Origin: Lachnospiraceae bacterium
GTDB taxonomy: Bacteria; Bacillota; Clostridia; Lachnospirales; Lachnospiraceae
Assembly: GCA_017438305.1 (NCBI GenBank)
Contig: JAFRVX010000020.1
Span: forward strand, 1 to 46,394
Direction: 5' to 3'
Length of the DNA: 46,394 bases
Shown here: positions 26,860 to 34,015 of the stretch, piece after piece
Position numbering within the stretch: position 1 is the stretch's first letter
Layout of the letters: each line of letters starts with the position of its first letter
Translations under genes and position numbers: made by a program
The notes under the pieces: generated by a model
Seen by the model: only the letters and a program-made list of their open reading frames with translations
Told to the model about the DNA's origin: nothing
The model's database searches: none

Positions 26860-27203
26860 GCCTTCACTCCTGCAACGGTGATCCTTATATCTTCCACTTC
26901 CATTCCGGTCATGGATTCCACTGCGTTCCTGACCCGTTCTGCGGCATCCTTGGAAACCACCGGAATCGGTACTGAACCGTCCAGGACCAGGGCCACTTTC
27001 AGGGAGACAGCATTTCCGTCAACATGGACGCGGACGCTCTTTGATAAACTCTTGCTCCTTGAAAACGTGATCTGATCGTGCAGGATATTGCCTCCCAGCG
27101 CATAAACGCCTCTCGTTTCAGTGGCAGCAAGACCGGCAATCGACGCGATCACCTCATCCGCAATGCTTACTTCTCCCAGTTTTTCGTGAATTTTACCATC
27201 CAT
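26856..27203 (-). CDS. Asp23/Gls24 family envelope stress response protein
   Basis: A 115-residue protein of the Asp23 family: GEVSIADEVIASIAGLAATETRGVYALGG at the N-terminus and AERVRNAVESMTGMEVEDIRITVAGV at the C-terminus. Relatives (YqhY in Bacillus) sit before nusB and are linked to acetyl-CoA carboxylase control and envelope homeostasis. I choose the ATG at 27203, which has AAGGAG 9 bases upstream; a TTG at 27257 would add 18 residues encoded by a small GC-rich hairpin (GAGCCGC/GCGGCTC). It is the first gene of the eight-gene run down to recN. Confidence 0.92.
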   Translation of the reverse strand: MDGKIHEKLGEVSIADEVIASIAGLAATETRGVYALGGNILHDQITFSRSKSLSKSVRVHVDGNAVSLKVALVLDGSVPIPVVSKDAAERVRNAVESMTGMEVEDIRITVAGVKA

Positions 27204-27340
27204 AGGACCATTCTCCTTATCATCCGCCGGAGCCGCGCTGCGGCTCTGACTTGTCAATTAAGTTTTTTCTTATTCTATGATAGAAGCAGATTTTTCCTGC
27301 TCTATGATTGGAACATGCCGGCTGCCCGGCCGCAGCCCGT

Positions 27341-27427
27341 CCCGGTATGTTTCCGGTATGTTTTCCGGTATGTTTTTTCCGATATTCTTTTCCGGTATAC
27401 ATTTTCCGGTATGTTTTTCCGGTATAT
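27341..27427. repeat. Short tandem repeats of TTTTCCGGTATG
   Basis: About seven copies of a 10-16 base unit built on TTTTCCGGTATG follow each other between asp23 and the alarmone synthetase gene. No promoter for asp23 could be recognised with confidence in this 263-base gap. Confidence 0.75.
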
Positions 27428-27440
27428 AACCAACCGTACG

Positions 27441-27475
27441 TCTGCGCCTTAAGAAACATCTGCGCCTTAAGAAAC
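27441..27475. repeat. 17-bp exact duplication over the relQ-like stop codon
   Basis: TCTGCGCCTTAAGAAAC occurs at 27441-27457 and 27459-27475, period 18. The second copy includes the last codons and TAA stop of the alarmone synthetase gene (stop at 27467-27469); the first copy lies in the spacer beyond it and repeats Val-Ser-stop in the same frame. Confidence 0.9.
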
Positions 27476-28117
27476 GGTTTCCTCTTCCGACAGCTGCCGG
27501 ATCGCCTCGTTCAGCGACAGCATCCTGTCGTCCAGAACGCTGACCATTTCAGCGCATCTCGTCAGCTCCTGCTTGATCTCCTCCGGGCAGTTTCCTTCCA
27601 TTTTGTAATAGATCTTATGTTCCAGTGAAGCCCAGAAATCCTGCGCAATGGTCCTGATCTGGATCTCCACCTTCGTTTCCACCACCCTGTCGGACAGGAA
27701 AACAGGCACCGTAACGATCATATGATAGGATTTATAACCGTTCGGCTTCGGAGATGCAATGTAATTCTTTATCAGAAGGGTCTTGATATCGGACTGGGAA
27801 CCGATCATATCGGCGATCCGGTAAATATCCGACGTAAAAGAGCAGACGATCCGTACTCCCGCAATATCGTTCAGATACCGGTGCATCGAAGCAATGTCCG
27901 TTTCATAACCCTGTTTTTTCAGCTTCCTGACAATGGACTGCGGCGTTTTCAGCCGGCTGGTCACATGTTCAATGGGATTATAATGATGCGTGTATTCAAA
28001 TTCGTCCTTCAGGATCTCTATTTTCGTCATGATCTCCTTAATGGCCGAATTATACAGGAACATGAGGCTCTCCCAGTCTTTTACCTCATCTCCCGTCAAT
28101 ATATAACTTTCCGCCAA
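27467..28117 (-). CDS. relQ: Small alarmone synthetase (RelA/SpoT-domain GTP pyrophosphokinase)
   Basis: A 216-residue single-domain ppGpp synthetase of the YjbM/RelQ class, transferring pyrophosphate from ATP to GTP or GDP without a hydrolase domain. Visible family segments are HVTSRLKTPQSIVRKLKKQG, DIAGVRIVCSFTSDIYRI, SPKPNGYKSYHMIVTVPV and VEIQIRTIAQDFWASLEHKIYYK, which hold the nucleotide and Mg sites. The start is a TTG at 28117 with AAAGGAG 10 bases upstream. It stands alone between repeat arrays, and its stop codon is duplicated downstream. Confidence 0.93.
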   Translation of the reverse strand: MAESYILTGDEVKDWESLMFLYNSAIKEIMTKIEILKDEFEYTHHYNPIEHVTSRLKTPQSIVRKLKKQGYETDIASMHRYLNDIAGVRIVCSFTSDIYRIADMIGSQSDIKTLLIKNYIASPKPNGYKSYHMIVTVPVFLSDRVVETKVEIQIRTIAQDFWASLEHKIYYKMEGNCPEEIKQELTRCAEMVSVLDDRMLSLNEAIRQLSEEETVS

Positions 28118-28221
28118 CGTAAAAAGGCTCCTTTTCTATTCCAAAAAAACTGTTCCGGTTTATTCGATCCTCAGCAGCCTGTCATTTATCCGCAGACGAA
28201 GTCCTCAGGGACCTTTTCTGC

Positions 28222-28420
28222 TTTTACGGTCCTGCCCGGACGAAGCGTCGGAAATAATACCTGCCGCTGACGATCCTGCCCGGACAATGCGTCGGAAATA
28301 ATACCTGCCGCTGACGGTCCCGACCGGCCAATACGCCAGAAATAGTTCCTGCCGCTGACGGTCCCGATCCGGCCATATCGTCTGAGACAGCGCCTGCCGT
28401 TAATGTGCCAGACGGTGCTG
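28222..28420. repeat. 44-bp tandem repeat, about four copies
   Basis: Units beginning GCCGCTGACG start at 28263, 28307, 28351 and, as GCCGTTAATG, at 28396; a partial copy precedes them from about 28222. The shared core is GCCGCTGACGATCCTGCCCG followed by a CAATGCGTCGGAAATAAT stretch. It fills the gap between the alarmone synthetase gene and the 3' end of the ECF S gene, whose stop at 28421 would fall inside the last, poorly conserved unit. This is the most regular long-period array in the window. Confidence 0.85.
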
Positions 28421-29035
28421 TTAAAGATAGACCCCGTCGCTGGTGGATTTCAGCAGCCGGCTCAGGATCTTTGAGATCCCGCCGCCGATGATACAGCAGG
28501 CCGCCATTTCGACCAGCCCGTTGATCCCCACCAGAAAGGCGATAAAAGCCAGGATCCCCCGTCCCTCAGCCAGATTCTGTACATATTCCGTATGGAAAAA
28601 ACCGGAAATAAACACGGCCATAAAAAAGACGGTATTCAGAAGCGCCCCCAGAAGACCGCCGGCAAAATAGCAGACGGTTCTGGTTCTGTCGGCCTTCCTG
28701 AACAGCCGGAACAGGACGCCGGCAAGCCATCCCATCAGGATCCTTGTCGGAACACACATAACAAATGTCAGAAACGGGTGGATCCCGAAAAGGGTCGTCC
28801 CGAAGAAATCCATCCCGAAGCACTGGGCAAAGGACGACAGTCCGAACACCAGGCCCAGTACGAGACCGCACACGGGTCCCACCACCATCGCCCCGATCAC
28901 CACGGGAATGGTGACCAGCGCAATGGATACGGGACCTGCATGCACGTATCCCAGCGGGGTAAAGGCCATCAGCAGAATGATGCCGGCCAGTACCGCTGTC
29001 TGTGTGATTTTTAAGATTCTTAAACGGTTATTCAT
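28421..29035 (-). CDS. ECF transporter S component (substrate-binding membrane protein)
   Basis: A 204-residue membrane protein with about six helices. The opening ITQTAVLAGIILLMAFTPLG, the AGPVSIALVTIPVVIGAMVVGPVCGLVLGLVFGLSS region and the conserved FPFL-like FGIHPFLTFVM are typical of S components of energy-coupling-factor vitamin transporters, which capture a substrate and share a common ATPase module encoded elsewhere. It most resembles the pantothenate group, but the substrate is not provable from sequence. The ribosome binding site is weak (AGAGAG). Confidence 0.85.
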   Translation of the reverse strand: MNNRLRILKITQTAVLAGIILLMAFTPLGYVHAGPVSIALVTIPVVIGAMVVGPVCGLVLGLVFGLSSFAQCFGMDFFGTTLFGIHPFLTFVMCVPTRILMGWLAGVLFRLFRKADRTRTVCYFAGGLLGALLNTVFFMAVFISGFFHTEYVQNLAEGRGILAFIAFLVGINGLVEMAACCIIGGGISKILSRLLKSTSDGVYL

Positions 29036-29147
29036 GACAGCTCTCTTTTAAGACTCTTAAAGTATTTACTGTTTTTTACAGGTTTTAACTGTTTTAATTG
29101 TTTTTCAGCTGCTGTTTTTCAGTGACAGCTCAAAGTCGCTTTATGGA

Positions 29148-29293
29148 GCATTTGCCTGCAGGGCTTTTACATCAATTCATGAAGGATCTGCCTGTGCTGC
29201 TCTTACATCAGCTTCCAGGGCATCTGCATACAGTCCTTCAAACATCACTTTATCAGGCATTTGTATACAGTATTCAAACATCACATTCAATGA
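29148..29293. repeat. 36-bp tandem repeat, four copies
   Basis: Units GCATTTGCCTGCAGGGCTTT, GATCTGCCTGTGCTGCTCTT, GCATCTGCATACAGTCCTTC and GCATTTGTATACAGTATTC start at about 29148, 29185, 29220 and 29257. The later units share AAACATCAC. They lead into the 33-bp array at the esterase end. Confidence 0.7.
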
Positions 29294-29335
29294 ATGACTT
29301 TGCGGTACTGCAGACATCCTTTTCAGCGATATTAA

Positions 29336-29436
29336 CAGATGGTATGTTTTAACCTCAGTCCCTGGTTTTCAGATGGTATGCTTACCTTCAGTCCTTAATT
29401 TTCAGATGATATGCTTACCTTCAGTCCTTGACCTGG
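29336..29436. repeat. 33-bp triplication over the esterase stop codon
   Basis: Three units begin CAGATGGTATG at 29336, 29370 and 29403. Units 2 and 3 agree at 26 of the first 27 bases. Unit 3 contains the end of the esterase gene (stop at 29421-29423, last codons Lys-Asp); the same stop context recurs exactly 33 and 66 bases further downstream of the gene, in frame. Confidence 0.9.
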
Positions 29437-30524
29437 TTCAGCAGCCAGGACATGATGCCCTTCTCGTCATGATAGGTCAGCACCCAGCTCTGGTGGTTCT
29501 CGCCGAAACGCTGCTCATGAGTCAGGTCATCCACGATGGAGATGTCGTATTCCGCCAGTTCTTCCGGAGAATACAGCGTCAGATGCGCATTCTTGTTGCC
29601 TTCGTTCTGAAGCTGCATGATGGCATCCGTAATGTATTTATGACGGTAGATGGTATGGTCCACATAAGCGGTGGAGACCCACACCGGAGCCTTCATGGTC
29701 CGGAGGATGTCATAGGTTTCCTTGATCATGGTGGGGCATACCGGAGCACAGGCCGTAAACAGGCCGGCGCCTACGGACATGGCGCGGATGGTGCCGCAGC
29801 CGCCCATGGAAAGACCGGTCACATAGACTCTCTTCTCATCAACCTTGCCTTCATCGATCATCCGGCGGATGATGTTGCAGACCTTGGCCAGATAGATCCG
29901 GTTCCACTGGGTCTCATCTGCCAGGCCGTTCATGGCATCCTTAAAGGTCTGACGACGGATGCCGGCACCCGGGCCGCCGGGGCCGAAGGGCTTCTCGATG
30001 CACTGGGGAGCCATGACATAGCAGTCCGGATAGTTTTCCGCAAAGTTTACCGGGCCGTAATCAGCCTTCAGCTGCTTGATGTTGTCACGGCCTTCTTTCG
30101 TGCCGCCGTTTCCGCCGCCGTGAAGGAACAGGATCAGAGGCCGTTTGCCGCCCATCTTCGGGGTGTACAGACGGTAAAGAACATCGTCCTCTGCGAAGGG
30201 CTCGAATTCATCCATGGTGCGGGTCTTAACGTCCGAGAAATCTTCATTGGTGAAGCTTTCATCACCGATAGTAAGGGTATAGGGCTGACGGGTCGAGAAC
30301 GGCACCACGTCGATGGTCAGAACGCCTTCGTTTAAGCAGACTTCTTTCACATCTCCAGCGGCTTCTCCTCTTTTCGCGCGGATAGCTTCGATCCGTTTGG
30401 TTCCGAAATAATTGCCGGAAAGTTTGATCTCTTCTTTAGCCGGAGCTTCCTTTTCCCAGGGAAGTTCAAAACGGCAGATCTCATGGCCCGTAAGACCGAT
30501 AAACGCATAAGCAGTGTAACTCAT
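29421..30524 (-). CDS. Alpha/beta-hydrolase esterase (PHB depolymerase/CE1-like)
   Basis: A 367-residue protein. The C-terminal two thirds is an alpha/beta-hydrolase: RPLILFLHGGGNGGTKE with the oxyanion HGGG, the nucleophile elbow GLSMGGCG with its Ser, a later Asp (VDHTIYRHK region) and a terminal His in GENHQSWVL. The N-terminal 130 residues (LSGNYFGTKRIEAIRAKRGE, TRTMDEFEPFAED) form an added beta-rich domain. No signal peptide is seen, so it is probably cytoplasmic. Relatives act on esters of plant phenolics or on short peptides; the substrate is unknown. AAAGGAG precedes the ATG. Confidence 0.85.
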   Translation of the reverse strand: MSYTAYAFIGLTGHEICRFELPWEKEAPAKEEIKLSGNYFGTKRIEAIRAKRGEAAGDVKEVCLNEGVLTIDVVPFSTRQPYTLTIGDESFTNEDFSDVKTRTMDEFEPFAEDDVLYRLYTPKMGGKRPLILFLHGGGNGGTKEGRDNIKQLKADYGPVNFAENYPDCYVMAPQCIEKPFGPGGPGAGIRRQTFKDAMNGLADETQWNRIYLAKVCNIIRRMIDEGKVDEKRVYVTGLSMGGCGTIRAMSVGAGLFTACAPVCPTMIKETYDILRTMKAPVWVSTAYVDHTIYRHKYITDAIMQLQNEGNKNAHLTLYSPEELAEYDISIVDDLTHEQRFGENHQSWVLTYHDEKGIMSWLLNQVKD

Positions 30525-30690
30525 AGCTGTTTCTCCTTTTTTCTGACTGTTTTACTATTTTCGTCCCGATGGATCAATCTCCGGAACCACCCGCAGACAG
30601 GTATCACCGGCGCGATTCCAAGACTTTTCCAATTTACATTCATTATATCAAAAACAGGCTTTTTTTCAAGAGGCATATTCCGGGGCGGTT

Positions 30691-31647
30691 TTACCCCAGC
30701 TCCAATGTTTCAAGATCCTCAGGCACATAAAGATTCCCGCTGAAGTACTGCTCTCCTTCTTTCGTATAGCGTTTCTTTCTGGAAGGCAGATCATCATCTT
30801 CTGTATGATAAAGCACCAGATTCCGGATTCCCAGCTTTTCCGCTGCCTGACAGGCGTCTTTTACCGTGGAATGATGTTTTTCGTAGGGTTTATACCGGTC
30901 CCTGTCTTCATACAGGCAGAAGGCTTCATGGAGCATCCAGGTGCAGCCTTCCGCATTATGCATCGTCTCTTCAGTGCAGGGTTCGTCTCCGAAACAGACC
31001 AGGCGGCGCCCCGAACCATTACTATCCGGGTTTCTCTCTGTTTTCACGCTTTTCCGATCCTCTCTGCAGCAGGGATCAGCAGAAGATCCAGATGACAGCA
31101 GACATCTCTGATTCTCTCTGACGTACTGTTCGGCGGAAGTTTCAGGAAACTCTTTATCCTTCTTCCCATCAAGGTCCATCCTGAACCCGAACTGACGGGC
31201 TTTTGTGGAATGGATATCAAAGAAAGTGACGTCATGCCCGATGATCTTCCTGGTTTCCTGATCCCGGACCTCAATAAAATCGATTCCTTTCCCTATACAA
31301 TCAGACGCACTTTCCGGAAACAGGCCTTCCGAAAACTGAAGCAGCAGCCGGATCACCTCATCATGCGCATAAAAACGATATTCTCCGTTGGACCTGCCGC
31401 TTTTTATCTGGGAAAACAGCCTTCTCAGTATCCACAGCGCACCTGTGAGATGGTCCAGATGCCTGTGAGTTATAAAGATATCATGGATATTATCCAAAGA
31501 AATGTTGACTCGCTGAAGCTGTTTCAGAAGGGTATTCCCACCTCCTGCATCCACCAGGAAATACTTCCCGGCATCCTCCAGGATAAAACAGGTATTATAG
31601 CATTTCGTCACCCCGGCATGGCCGGTCCCGAGCATGGTAAGCTTCAT
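30691..31647 (-). CDS. RNase Z-like metallo-beta-lactamase-fold hydrolase
   Basis: A 318-residue MBL-fold protein. It starts MKLTMLGTGHAGVTKCYNTC, has LVDAGGG and the metal motif ITHRHLDHLTG (HxHxDH), then LVCFGDEP for the later Asp ligand and KHHSTVKDACQAAEKLG with a further His. The arrangement resembles tRNA 3' processing endonuclease RNase Z and related hydrolases, but the middle region (SSGSSADPCCREDRKSVKTE, about residue 200) is a low-complexity insertion and the exosite is not clear, so it may act on another phosphodiester. GAGGAG precedes the start. Confidence 0.8.
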   Translation of the reverse strand: MKLTMLGTGHAGVTKCYNTCFILEDAGKYFLVDAGGGNTLLKQLQRVNISLDNIHDIFITHRHLDHLTGALWILRRLFSQIKSGRSNGEYRFYAHDEVIRLLLQFSEGLFPESASDCIGKGIDFIEVRDQETRKIIGHDVTFFDIHSTKARQFGFRMDLDGKKDKEFPETSAEQYVRENQRCLLSSGSSADPCCREDRKSVKTERNPDSNGSGRRLVCFGDEPCTEETMHNAEGCTWMLHEAFCLYEDRDRYKPYEKHHSTVKDACQAAEKLGIRNLVLYHTEDDDLPSRKKRYTKEGEQYFSGNLYVPEDLETLELG

Positions 31648-31765
31648 GGTCTTCTCCTCGCATCAGTGTATCACGGTTATGTACATCAGCAGCACAGCCT
31701 CCGGGATACTGATCTCAAAACGTTTGTTTTCATCAATGATTATATCACAGATCAGAATAAAGGTT

Positions 31766-31819
31766 AAAGAAAAGGGAAATCATTTGGACTGCAAAAGAAA
31801 AGGAAAATCATTTGGACTG
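31766..31819. repeat. 28-bp tandem duplication over the nuclease-like gene stop
   Basis: AAAGAAAAGGGAAATCATTT (extending to GGACTG) at 31766-31791 recurs at 31794-31819 with 25 of 26 bases identical, period 28. The second copy contains the TGA (31808-31810) and last codons (Gln-Ser-Lys) of the gene on the minus strand; the first lies downstream of it. Confidence 0.92.
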
Positions 31820-32722
31820 TTGATTCTCCATCTGAAACCTCTCCTTTATCATCAATTCAAAATGCTTCATATCCAGCATATGCTGGTTTGATTCAAAAGT
31901 GCACAGAAGTTGTCTGCCAAGATAATAACCTGCTTTCTCATACTGCTCGATTTTCCTCAGAGTATTTTTGCAATAAACCGGATCATCCATCATTCCAAAA
32001 TGCTCATAGATAACGGTTTTCCTTTCGTATACGTCCAGCAGCGTAAAGTCCGGGTTCAGCATTCCCACATTCTTCAAGCGAAGAGGAAACTCATATAGAT
32101 ATGGAATTTTCATTAAATACAGTTTATCTGCAAGTATCTTCTCACTTTTTGATCGAACCCGCTCACCTTTTTCCGATATGATCACTGAAGTGCCGGCTTC
32201 AAACTCTTTCCTCGGATACTCAGCTTGCTCCCAGCTTCTGATAAATTCGTCATCCGGCAGCACATACGGTCTGACGAGTTTTTTTCGTGCCTCACTCAGC
32301 TTCTCATAAGGTTCTGAAAGTGCATGAAACATATATGAAGCACTTTTCTGCGCCGCCAGAGACTTCATTTTGTTTAATTCTTTCAGCATTGCTTCTGCTT
32401 TACGAAGAAATAAAATCGTATATGAGCGCTGCGCTAACTTTGCTGCAGCCTCTTCCTGGCTTTTGGAAAGATATCTTAAGCTGTGATCCGCCTTTTTTAT
32501 GTACCATTCGGTTTTAGATCCCTTATTCTTGATAATCAGGATCCCATTGTTTTGATCCGCAGCCGGATCTCCGATTTGCCTTTGCGCCAGAGTTATACAC
32601 TTTTCAACAAACTCGATCTGTTCATGAACAGGCATATAAAATGTTGCTGTATCAGGTTTTGAAACATCGTAATCCTTAAGTGGATTCTGCCTTTTCTGGT
32701 CATTCTGTTTTCTGTTGTTCAA
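31808..32722 (-). CDS. Putative PD-(D/E)XK nuclease-like protein of unknown role
   Basis: A 304-residue protein. The last 120 residues look like a restriction-endonuclease fold: RVRSKSEKILADKL, YLYEFPLRL, MLNPDFTLLDV and VIYEHFGMMDDPVY, giving the E...PD...ExH order of PD-(D/E)XK-related domains, although the third motif is not the usual ExK. The N-terminal half is helical and lysine-rich, including a WYIKKADHSLRYLSKSQEEA region. I pick a TTG start at 32722, since AAAGGAGG lies 10 bases upstream; an ATG at 32863 has no such site and would read an 18-bp repeat as TTARKI-type peptide repeats. Codon use is more AT-rich than neighbours, which hints at transfer. Confidence 0.6.
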   Translation of the reverse strand: MNNRKQNDQKRQNPLKDYDVSKPDTATFYMPVHEQIEFVEKCITLAQRQIGDPAADQNNGILIIKNKGSKTEWYIKKADHSLRYLSKSQEEAAAKLAQRSYTILFLRKAEAMLKELNKMKSLAAQKSASYMFHALSEPYEKLSEARKKLVRPYVLPDDEFIRSWEQAEYPRKEFEAGTSVIISEKGERVRSKSEKILADKLYLMKIPYLYEFPLRLKNVGMLNPDFTLLDVYERKTVIYEHFGMMDDPVYCKNTLRKIEQYEKAGYYLGRQLLCTFESNQHMLDMKHFELMIKERFQMENQQSK

Positions 32723-32747
32723 CTGAATAGTTCCTCCTTTTGCTGCC

Positions 32748-32837
32748 TTTCTTGCTGGCGTTGTCTTTCTTGCTGTTGTTATCTTTCTTGCTGTTGTTAT
32801 CTTTCTTGCTGGTATTGTCCTTCTTGCTGGCGTTTTA
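32748..32837. repeat. Five exact-period 18-bp tandem repeats
   Basis: Units TTTCTTGCTGGCGTTGTC, TTTCTTGCTGTTGTTATC (twice) and two variants start at 32748, 32766, 32784, 32802 and 32820. They lie directly upstream of the SD-led start of the nuclease-like gene. If the frame from 32863 were used they would encode (T/P)ARK(I/T) repeats. Confidence 0.92.
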
Positions 32838-32970
32838 TTTACGAAACGGACTGCATACAGCATCAGTGTTTTGTAATCATTGAGAGAAGTCCCTTTTCAA
32901 CTTTCTTCTTAGCTTTCTTTTTTATAAGATGTTTTGCTTTGCACTGCAGAATTCTTGCAATTCTCAGCAC

Positions 32971-33053
32971 AAGCCTTCCTTCTCTCTCTAAAAGCCTCCC
33001 TTTTACTCTCTAAAAGCCTTCCTTTTTCCTCTAAAAGCCTCCCTATTTCTCTC
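32971..33053. repeat. Four ~21-bp pyrimidine-rich tandem repeats
   Basis: AAGCCTTCCTTCTCTCTCTA recurs as AAGCCTCCCTTTTACTCTCT and two variants at about 32971, 32993, 33014 and 33035. It is the first of three adjoining arrays in the gene-free stretch 32723-33995. Confidence 0.8.
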
Positions 33054-33109
33054 TTACATCTTTTGGGGGTGGGCTGATAGCACCTCAAAATTCGTAGATT
33101 TTATCATGG

Positions 33110-33375
33110 AATCCTCCCCAATTAACTGCTATCCTATAGAGGGTGGACTTTTTATTCCACAGAGAATTCAAATCTCTCTGCAAAGTCCTCCCTTATAAGC
33201 TTTTTCTTCCTTTAGGGTGGGCTTTTTATGTGGAAGAGCGTATTAAATCGTCCATAGAGACCTCCCCTGTAATCTTTTCTTTTCTTTGGGGTGGACTTAT
33301 TATGTCGAAGAGCTTTTTAATCCTCTGTTCAGTCCTCCCCTCTTCATCTCTCTCTTCTATAGGGTGGACTATTCC
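33110..33375. repeat. Array 2 of the ~73-bp repeat with self-complementary ends
   Basis: Four units open with a form of AGTCCTCCCC (33111, 33183, 33259, 33331) and close with a form of GGGTGGACTT (33141, 33215, 33289, 33362); periods are 71-77. Between closing and next opening lies a T-rich stretch of the form TTTTTATGTGGAAGAGC. A lone GGGGGTGGGCT near 33065 may be a decayed first unit. It is the same family as array 1 at 879-1180. An 87-codon frame across it (33143-33406) is a product of the repeat, not a gene. Confidence 0.8.
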
Positions 33376-33390
33376 TTTCCAGGAGTTCTC

Positions 33391-33535
33391 AGAAACTTCC
33401 TCTTAGCTCTCTTTGAAGCTTCCTCCTAGCTCTTGCAAGCTTCCTCCTAGCTCTCTCAAAAGCTTCCTCCTGGCTCTTTCAGAAGCCTCCTCTTAGTTCT
33501 CTCAGAAGCTTCCTCTTAGTTCTCCCTATTCTGCT
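33391..33535. repeat. Six ~22-bp tandem repeats
   Basis: Units of the form AGAAGCTTCCTCCTAGCTCT followed by CTC (variants CTCTTAGTTCT, CTCCTGGCTCT) repeat six times. The next 140 bases to the hairpin at 33678 hold nothing I can identify. Confidence 0.85.
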
Positions 33536-33677
33536 TAATCATAAATCTGATATATAGTTTTCCGTTTGTTGGCATATAAAACAGTTTTTTCTGAAGTGTT
33601 TACATGCTTGCAATCGATTAATGATGTATATCTTTCTGACAGTGTTTTTGTGTTATTTTTATCCTTAAACGCAAAAA

Positions 33678-33705
33678 TCGCAGATCTATTCTCATAGATC
33701 TGCGA
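33678..33705 (-). terminator. gdhA terminator
   Basis: TCGCAGATCTAT and ATAGATCTGCGA form a perfect 12-bp stem with a 4-base loop; read on the minus strand it is followed by TTTTTGCGTTT. It lies about 290 bases after the gdhA stop, beyond the tandem array. Confidence 0.8.
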
Positions 33706-33810
33706 CCTTGCTCTTCAATTGTACCTGATCAATACGTCACGGCTTATGCTGGTTTTACGCTGCTGCGGCGTATTGATATTCTTCTGTTTTCCCGGTCATC
33801 CTGCTCCGAT

Positions 33811-34015
33811 CACAATGTGCCGAATTTGATGATACATTCACAATGTGCAGGGTTTGATGATACATTATTCATCCTGTGCGGGGCTTGATGATACACTTAC
33901 AATGCACCGATCATAACGATCTGGTCACAATTGCGCCAACCGGGATACTCCTGTCAGATGGTACCAATCGGGATGCTCCTGTCAGATCATGCCGATCAGA
34001 ACACGCCCTGGGCCA
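33811..34015. repeat. Seven ~28-33 bp tandem units ending on the gdhA stop
   Basis: Units start at about 33811, 33839, 33870, 33900, 33928, 33961 and 33989. The outer ones share CAATGTGCAGGGTTTGATGA followed by TACATT; the inner ones share CCAATCGGGATGCTCCTGTC. Similarity changes gradually along the array, and the last unit in phase (CCGATCAGAACACG) contains the gdhA stop codon at 33996. The link between array and gene end is in phase but weaker in identity than at pflB or the esterase. Confidence 0.65.

Noticed and set aside
32723..32863. Basic TARK-repeat N-terminus of the nuclease-like protein
   Set aside because: The upstream ATG has no ribosome binding site, whereas AAAGGAGG sits just before a TTG at 32722; I treat the repeats as leader DNA but keep the alternative open.
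33110..33375. CRISPR array
   Set aside because: The repeated part is spread over the arms of a hairpin and interior segments are related T-rich sequence, not unique spacers of constant length; no cas gene is present.
33143..33406. 87-codon frame in the 73-bp array
   Set aside because: It follows from the repeat being free of stops in one frame for a few units; no ribosome binding site or family similarity.
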